This document shows positions 57,370 to 64,000 of a DNA stretch of 64,000 nucleotides, in pieces. This DNA is from Membranipora membranacea. Its lineage: Eukaryota > Bryozoa > Gymnolaemata > Cheilostomatida > Membraniporidae. The stretch is from NCBI GenBank assembly GCA_914767715.1, contig OU612066.1:36060283-36124282 (forward strand), read 5' to 3'. The number at the start of each line of letters is the position of its first letter. The stretch's first letter is position 1. The position numbers and the translations under genes are program-made. The notes under the pieces are model-generated. The model did no database searches. It worked only from the letters and a program-made list of their open reading frames with translations, and was not told the DNA's origin.

Positions 57370-60300
57370 TACAGGTAAATGAGATTATCGCAATTAAAAA
57401 ATTTACTATTTTATGGAGAAAAATAAAAAAAAAATGCAAGTATCAAAAATTTACTATTTTATGGAGAATATGAGGAATAAAAATGCAAGTATTAAGAAGT
57501 AGAGAGGTTTATACAGTAAAAATGTAGCTTCTGACGGCTAACTTGAAAGATTTGAGATCATGGCACAGCTTGATGTTCGGGGGCAAGGCATTGTATAGTT
57601 TGGCACCAAAGTTCGCTAGGGAGAACCTGTATTTGTCCTTGGATAGCATCAAACCCTCACTTTTTCCAAGACGTGTATCACTTTATAATTTTAAAGGTAT
57701 AAGGCTGGCATCAATAATTGGGACCAATTTGTTTATCAGTTTAAAAAATGTTAAAATGTATAAATAATGGTATCGCTTGGTGATAAAATGAATATTGTGC
57801 CTCTGCCTCGTCTCAACTTTCTGGCAATTTAGATTTATGATTTTCAAACATCGGTTCTCGATTTTTAGGATGTCTTTTTTAATATAATCATGAGAGCAAT
57901 AAAGTAGTGGTGCGCAATATTCAAGGTTTGGTCTTATTAAACATGTATACCAGACAGCAGCTAATGATTCATTTAAAAACTTATGATTTCTCTCAAAATT
58001 TGCTATGATTGGGTACAACTTTTGTTTAATCTTTTTGACATGGAATTTAAAATTCGAATTTTTATCTAAAATTACTCCTAAATATTTTAATTTGTCGGAC
58101 TGTTTGAACATCATGCCTTGAAAATTTAGTTTGGGAAAATCTGTGCTATTTGAATTGGATACATTCATAACATCTATCTTTGATGCATTGAGAATCAATT
58201 TATTACAATCGTACCAGTCGGAAGCTAATGCTAGTGAATGTTCCATGCTTTTAATGGCTAGGCTTGCATTAATTTCCACTGGCTATCATGAGACAGTCAC
58301 CGGCAAACGGATCGCAATTTTCTAAAGTAGTGAGATCATTGTTAAAAGCAATAAAGAGCAATGGGCCCAAAACAGACCCTTGAGGAACCCCGGTAAGAAT
58401 TTGATTTCTATCGGATAAAATACCATTAACCTTCATGGTTTGAGATCTGTTTGATAAATAATTTTCTAAAAAGGAAGCTGCCGATAGAGTAAAGTTGAAT
58501 TTTTGAGTAAATTTGGATACCAACAGTTTATGATTTACACATTCAAAAGCTTTTTTGATGTCAAGTGCAGCAAGAGTAAAAAATTTAGAACTATCTTGAG
58601 ATAGCATGTATCTCATTTTATTCACCAATTGGATTAAGATTTGGCCAGTGGAGCTTCCAGAACGAAACCCAAATTGTCTGCAGCTCAAAAGTTGGTTGGA
58701 CTCCATGAACTCTCGCATTCGGCTGGCTACAATTTTCTCAGGGACTTTGCTCAAAATAGGTAGAAGGGATATCGGATGGTAATTGTTAGCCTGATTTTTT
58801 GCGCCACTTTTAAAAATAGGAATAACAAGTGCATTCTTCCAAAATTTGGCTTAATCCCCCTGTTTTTCTGGATTTTAATGAGTGGATCATTATTGTTGAC
58901 AATTTCAAATGCAAACTTTGAAATAGCTAAAGTACAAGGGTCAATTAGCCGAAACGTTTGTAATATTTACTTGGCTTGACACTCTAGCTTGGTCATTTAA
59001 TTTTGCTCCGATGGTTGAAAAGAATTCATTTAGACCGTTGGCTATTTTGAGATTTTCAGTGCATTTTTTACCGTCAATCTCAAGCTCTTCAATTTTATTG
59101 CCAGGGTCTGTGTATGTGCCCTTGAAAATTCGAATTTTCTCCCACTTTGATAAAGATGGGTCATTCAAGATATTAGCCATTGCTGCCTTTTTTTGCGTCT
59201 CTGATTGCATTATTTTTATTATTTCTGAAAGCCTTATAAATGTCCCAAGACCTCGAAAATTTGTCAAAGCCTGGGTCAATAAAGTTATCAAAAGCATTTT
59301 TAGTCTCTTTCATTCGAGAGGTAACTTCAGAATTTTTCCAACGGATGGATTTTTGATCTCTTAATTTCTGAGTTTCAAATGGTGCAAATTAATCTGTGAG
59401 ATCACATACGTTTTTTTCTGGCAATTCAGCAGCCTGGTGAACACAATGACAAATTTCAATAGACAGTTTTCTGAGCTCTGCCTTAGGCCTCAATTCGGAG
59501 TTGTCCTCTCCAGTTTGGTACTTTTTAACCCACGCCGCATAGGAAAAACGTGCTGAAAAGAGGGTTATCTTAAAAACCGCTTTTAATAGGATAAAATTAT
59601 TTTTGATTCAGAATCTGCAACATTGAAAACTCATATGGACATAGTTTGGGAAATAAATTTAGTATTTGGATAGTCGATTATAGCATTTTCTGCCTGTTTT
59701 GCGGACAATTTGGCAGAATTTTTCAGGAGTTTCATCACTAAAATTAAGATAAATCAACATTCAAGCCTCCAATGATTTGGAAACCCTGTATAACAGGGTT
59801 TTCAATGGTGCAGACTCTGAATAAAAAATCATTTTTATCCTAACATAAGCGGTTTTCAAGATAACCCTCTTTCAGCAGGTTTTTCCTATGCGGCGTGGGT
59901 TAAAAGTACCAAACCAAAGGCATAAATAAGAGCTCAGAAAACTGTCTATACTATGGAAATTGATATAATTAGCACATTCGAAAAACTCATATTCATCAAA
60001 TTTTCTGAAGTCTCTCTTTTTTATATATGAATACGTATGTTTTGGTTTTTTTTAGATTACGCTGGCACTCAACCGAAAAGTGATCACTGATATCACAATT
60101 TTTGGCTTTATGACTTTGAATAAGATTTTGGCGGTTTATGATTTTAAGATCTATTATTGTTTTCGATTCTTTAAAACACCTTGTAGGAGAATCAATTACT
60201 TGGTTGACACTATACAGGGACATAAGGGTGTCAAATTTTTCTTTTATGGAAGACTGTTTGGACCAGTCTATATTAAAATCCCCTGTAATGATTGTTGACT

Positions 60301-60990
60301 TTTTAAGAAAGAATTGTTTCTAATATACTTTCAAATTGCTCAATGATCTGACTGGCTGTGCAGGGAGGATTGTACACCAGCACAAGAACAAATTCAAATT
60401 CGGTCTTTTCTAATCAAAGTGTAATCGGGTAAATAAAATGTATTATTAAAATGAGAGCTATTAAGCCATGTTTTAGAAATACAAATTATGTCATGTTGCA
60501 ACAGACTAGACCAAAGATAAAATTCATCAAAGTGTTTGGAAAGTGATCGAATGTTTAAATGACACAGACTAAACATGAGAGTAACAAAATTATCAACATG
60601 ACAATAAAATATCTACCGATCACGATTTAGTTGCCGTCAGCAGTTCGACTTTCAGATCTTAGCCTTCTGGTTCGCTCTCTTGATATATTTTCTAGGTCAG
60701 CGGTCGTCTCAATATGGATACGTTTTGATGATAGTGTGTCTCGTACATATATCTTCTGATCTTGTGTCCAGATAAACTTGAAGCTGGTCTCCCGAGCTCT
60801 GTCCTTGGCACGATAGTATAGATCATTCTGACTTTTAGTTAAATGTTCGTGGATATACACTTTCCCACCGGTGCCCAGTCCAAGTTGTTCATGAGTTACC
60901 TTGTGCTTTATTCTGTTCCCATACATAGCTCTTTTGGTATTTCTTCTAGTAAATTTCACATATATCCTAGGCACTGCATTATTGTCCAGC
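57370..60990 (-). mobile_element. CR1/L2-like LINE, 5'-truncated and inactive
   Basis: On the minus strand, 5' to 3': the end of ORF1 at 60,627-60,974, with a nucleic-acid-binding tail of the FP type (HEHLTKSQNDLYYRAKD, then FKFIWTQDQKIYVRDT); the start of ORF2, an APE-type endonuclease, at about 60,394-60,576 (LNIRSLSKHFDEF, KTWL); its end at 59,996-60,223 (PTR, DISDHFSV); a linker region to about 59,000; and reverse transcriptase at 57,680-58,760 (RQFGFRSGSST, ALDIKKAF, GVPQGSVLGPLLF). The catalytic YADD-type box reads FAGD and is followed by a frame shift. The 3' tail has two tandem copies of an AAATTTACTATTTTATGGAG unit (about 57,398-57,490). The 5' part of ORF1 is missing. An internal palindrome (59,450-59,965) breaks ORF2. 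No function is expected. Confidence 0.88.
59450..59965. repeat. Palindrome inside the LINE
   Basis: The left arm, about 59,450-59,660, and the right arm, about 59,790-59,965, are reverse complements. Matching words include AGACAGTTTTCTGAGCTC with GAGCTCAGAAAACTGTCT, and CCCACGCCGCATAGGAAAAA with TTTTTCCTATGCGGCGTGGG. The left arm reads as LINE ORF2 coding sequence, so this looks like an inverted copy of the element's own DNA or a foldback insertion. Confidence 0.8.
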
Positions 60991-61450
60991 TAAGCAGTAA
61001 TTTTAGTGATAGCTTATTATTTAAAGTAGAGAGCAAACAAAGCACATGCTTACTCTCTGAAGTAAAGTTTATGATTGAATTTGCATTCCTTACAGGTAAT
61101 TTCTGAACCTATCATTGCCCACAGCCCGAAAATATCAACAAAACAGTTTTCTGGCATGACTGGATCTTGACCTGGGAGGAAAAAAATCAATATGTCAAGG
61201 AAAAAGTATAACAATACATCGGACGAACTCTCTGATAGCAGATAATTTAGTCACATGTATCTGCTCAGACTGTGCACATCAACGTTTGGCAAACATTTAC
61301 AGCGAGCTAGGCCAGGTTGAGTTCCGATGTTTCCTCTACAACACAGGCTTTGATAGTTACTACCACGCCTATGAAACCGAATATCTGATTATGAACTGTA
61401 TCAGCATTGTGCAAGCAAATTTGACCTACCCACTACCTGCATGTGAGGTA

Positions 61451-61637
61451 GGTGCAGTGATGCCTCTTTTCAGAACTCCCCATAGTAAAGTTCCATTTCC
61501 ATTTCCACAAAACCACTAAATGAAAACTTAGAGTGTGGTTTTGGTACTTGAAGAGGAATCGTCAAACCACAATTCCACTAAAGAAAAAGGATGTGTGTGG
61601 ATTTGGCTTTTATCCTGAAAAGAGGCATTACTGCACC
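61451..61637. mobile_element. TA-flanked MITE (Tc1/mariner-like)
   Basis: The element is 187 bp, starting GGTGCAGTGATGCCTCTTTT and ending AAAAGAGGCATTACTGCACC, flanked on both sides by TA (61,449-61,450 and 61,638-61,639), the target used by Tc1/mariner. One mismatch lies within the terminal repeats. No coding capacity. Confidence 0.78.
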
Positions 61638-61639
61638 TA

Positions 61640-62380
61640 AATGCAAGACTAGCAACATGTACATAGATCAATGAACTAGAGGTGGTTCATTGCATAGGTT
61701 GCTATACCATTCACAGCTACATTTACCTTCTTTATACCATAGCATCAGGAGTTTAATATACAAACAAAACAAAATATTTCAACAGTTTAGATAATGAAAG
61801 TACAAATGTGAAGTACAATGTAATAGGGTATTTACCTTGCTATCAGGTCCGTCCCAGGTAATCTCCCAGCACTTGTCTCAGGCAAAGCTCACTCGTGTTC
61901 CTGCTTGGTCTCGGCTCAGTCCTAGACTGACCTCTCTCATCCGGGTACCATAGACATCTATATCTCAAATACCATAGACATATACACTACATCTCCCTTC
62001 CAAGTTTTCATCGGACGTTACTATTATTGATGTGTGTGCTGTGGCGTCTGCACAGGTGTAATCACACCATCAAACTCTACAGAAGTGTAATAATGTTCTC
62101 ACAGTATGTGTACCTACTAGTATCTCAACAACAATATCAATGTAATGTGTCATCCAGTGTTGCATTATTGCGATATCCTGATTATCATTTGCAAATTTAG
62201 ATGAAAACTAACAAAATATATCTAACAAATGGACAGAGCAGACAGGACTTTGTATATAAAATGTGCGCTGAAATGTGAAGTGTCATAATATATAAAAGAA
62301 ATCATTTAGAGATTCTTGATCTCGAATGTCCATAATCATGTCCAAGTTCAGTTTCTATATCAGTCCGTATTTCATGTCAG
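61640..62380. other. Spacer, nothing coding recognised
   Basis: A CAATGAAC...GTTCATTG palindrome lies at 61,669-61,692. The rest shows no recognisable gene. It may include the 3' end of the retroelement to the right, but I could not find an LTR. Confidence 0.4.
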
Positions 62381-62386
62381 TGTATC

Positions 62387-62990
62387 TTAGATGTTCTCTG
62401 GACGCCTCGCATTCTGAGCTCTTTCTTCCATAATGGTTATCACCCGCTGGAACTCCCTCTTCCAGAGCCTTACTATGAAATTTTTTACATGTAAACCATC
62501 TTTCAGATATGCCTTATAGAACTTGTAATGGCCTTTCTTTCGTTTGAAGATCTTCGAGTGTAGGTGGGGAGTGTTATTCTCATATTTCGTATTAAAGTGG
62601 TAAATTGCTCTGTTTTCTACCACTATATGTCCGCTGATTTCATCATTCCACTGTCTATAAAATCCTTGCATTATAGGTCGTGCACATCTTTGATTGTACT
62701 TCTCAAAATTCATTGGAAACAAAGGACACGGAATAGGATACATATTGAGAAAGGACAAGTCATTGTAGAAAGGTACGAATAGTTGATTTATAGTGCTGAG
62801 GTTTGTGTCTTTGAAAACTACTTCCCGACGGCTTCTATGTAATGATGTAAATCTCACAGGGCCGACAACCACCAACACATAGTGGTTTCTGAGATGGTAT
62901 CGATTCTCCATCATATATTCAACCGCCGCTTCCCAGTTCAAACCATTTATACTGATGGTCCTTACATTAGGGACAACTAGATTGCGAACG
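62387..62990 (-). CDS. Unrecognised open frame downstream of Ty3/Gypsy pol
   Basis: The frame opens after a TGA at about 62,993 and runs about 200 codons to a stop at 62,387, without an ATG at its head; the first in-frame Met codons lie inside (YMMENRYHLRNHYVL). It may be entered by splicing, since an acceptor-like TTTCAG lies at about 63,015-63,020. Features: a hydrophobic VLVVVGPVRF strand, a Pro-rich MYPIPCPLFPMNF segment, and a basic Lys/Arg-rich C-terminus (FKRKKGHYKFYKAY). I see no transmembrane helix, zinc finger or protease motif. It lies 3' of pol on the same strand, the place of a third ORF in some LTR retroelements, so it is probably part of that element. It is not a recognisable envelope gene. 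Confidence 0.4.
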
Positions 62991-63062
62991 AGTGAGTTTC
63001 CTCATATAATGCAACGCATCTGAAATGAAGAAATCGGCAGTTAGTTACACGGGTATCATGCA

Positions 63063-64000
63063 TCATAAACAGTCAAACGCGGGCGTCCCAATAACATTGT
63101 ACAGGTTTAGTCTATTAGGTTCTTTCACTGCTCTACTGGACCTAGTCGATTTTACTGGTACCGACATATCGTTAGAGCTGGTAGGTTTAGATAGTATAAC
63201 CACACTTTTGGACCTTGACTTTGGTGCAATCGCACTCCCCAGATTTGGAGATGCAACAACGCCCCCGGTACCCGGTACTGCAACTGCATCACCTGTAACT
63301 GGTAATGCCCCAGCATTACCGGCACATGTAGATGCAACAGCACAACTTGCACTTGTATGGCAAACCACACTACCTTCACTCGAGGGTGCAACAGCACTTT
63401 CGGACTGGATAGGTGTAACAGCGCTTTGAGAACAACTTGTGTCTATCGACCCAGATACATGTTCTGATCTTGCTGGAGGAGTAATCACTCCTGACTGAGG
63501 GTTTGCAGCCGACTGGTTGATTGCAACATCATGCGAGTACTGATCTGGTGCAACAGCATCCATAATCGGCAGTTGTACTGGAGTAACACTCCCCTCTCTA
63601 CTTGGTGACTGGTATGCTGCTACATGGATCTGAGAACGGTTACGGTTTTCCATCCTTTTCGAGAAGAACTTCTCTGCCATTTGTCCCAACTACTGTAGCC
63701 ATCTGAGGCTTCTTCTTTGATCCATCTACAATCTCCACCTGCTGAAAAAGCTTCAACGGGGCACGCTCTTTGGTGTTGTGTCGCTGATTGTAGTTACGCT
63801 CTTGCCTGGCTTTTATAACAGAGTCCTTCTTTCTAAACCTGTCTTCATGGACCGTTCTGGAGTTGCATATCCCCATAGAGTTGAGACCCCTGCTGAACAG
63901 CAGCTGAGCTGGAGAGTAACCACACTCCAACGGCGTATCCCTGTAACTGCATAGTGCTGCTTGCAGATTTAGGTTCTTTTCTAGCAGCCTCTTGACTGAC
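63063..64000 (-). mobile_element. Ty3/Gypsy-type pol 3' end (integrase C-terminus), partial
   Basis: On the minus strand the reading enters from beyond the right edge of the window with the end of the integrase core (LCSYRDTPLECGYSPAQLLF, the usual R-x-T-P...G-x-SPA-x-LL-x-x-R motif). It continues with QERNYNQRHN and a small beta-rich domain (VEIVDGSKKKPQMATVVG). Near 63,660 the frame changes just before the RRNR-x-x-xH-like segment. A long Ala/Val/Ser/Pro-rich tail follows and ends with RSSRAVKEPNRLNL. The frame change and the lack of a visible LTR suggest an inactive copy, although the 5' part lies outside the window. Confidence 0.78.

Noticed and set aside
61085-61175. Short exon-like segment on the minus strand with acceptor CCTCCCAG
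   Set aside because: About 26 codons with acceptable borders but no recognisable partner exon; it may be a chance match near the LINE end.
61286-61519. 77-codon plus-strand frame
   Set aside because: Its 3' third lies inside the TA-flanked MITE and no splice or domain support was found.
63025-63429. 134-codon plus-strand frame rich in Ala, Thr and Pro
   Set aside because: It is the complement of the low-complexity Ala/Val/Ser/Pro tail of the retroelement pol on the minus strand.

Overview
The window is nuclear DNA from an invertebrate animal. The genes have many introns with GT..AG borders, introns are mostly a few hundred bases long, the DNA is AT-rich, and the families present are metazoan: DBF4, RTF2, DCAF15, TLCD4 and cGAS-like receptors. 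Retroelements and MITEs occupy much of the space between genes. I cannot place the animal more precisely from the sequence alone.

Layout. 1-8,800: a locally duplicated and inverted region carrying a small gene family (134-aa protein with FPKF/LPKF motifs, minus strand, 2919-3810; a related KMPKF-type exon, plus strand, 4699-5012; two decayed or partial copies near 5.9-6.6 kb and 7.2 kb), an 18-bp minisatellite and a hAT-type MITE. 8,830-18,431 (minus): a complete DBF4 homologue, the regulatory subunit of the S-phase kinase CDC7, in 16 coding exons including a 27-nt mini-exon that sits in a five-copy 59-bp tandem array. 19-21.3 kb: MITEs. 22,701-25,315 (plus): complete RTF2. 25,800-28,824 (minus): a decaying gene combining a GlnD-type nucleotidyltransferase domain with TPR repeats. 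29,990-36,544 (minus): a DCAF15-like CUL4 substrate receptor in 10 exons. 39,319-42,337 and 42,833-46,196 (plus): two tandem cGAS-like receptor genes with the same seven-exon plan. 48,094-51,051 (plus): TLCD4. 52,725-53,934 (minus): a small SAM-like protein. 54-64 kb: mobile DNA, namely a foldback element, a hAT-type transposase relic, a tRNA-derived SINE, a CR1/L2-like LINE containing an internal palindrome, a TA-flanked MITE, and the 3' part of a Ty3/Gypsy element that runs off the right edge.

Functional themes. Two genes serve DNA replication (DBF4, RTF2). One serves ubiquitin ligation (DCAF15). Two are predicted innate immune nucleotidyltransferases. The cGAS-like pair is the most interesting locus. 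The downstream gene keeps every expected catalytic residue and carries its own hydrophobic N-terminal exon. The upstream gene has lost two active-site residues, yet has a TATA box and a consensus NF-kappaB site just upstream. This looks like a sensor plus a non-catalytic paralogue, but that is inference from sequence.

Exon models were built by hand. For DBF4, RTF2, DCAF15, both cGAS-like genes, TLCD4, the SAM-like gene and the 134-aa gene, every exon phase closes and the total length divides by three. Transcript ends were not determined.
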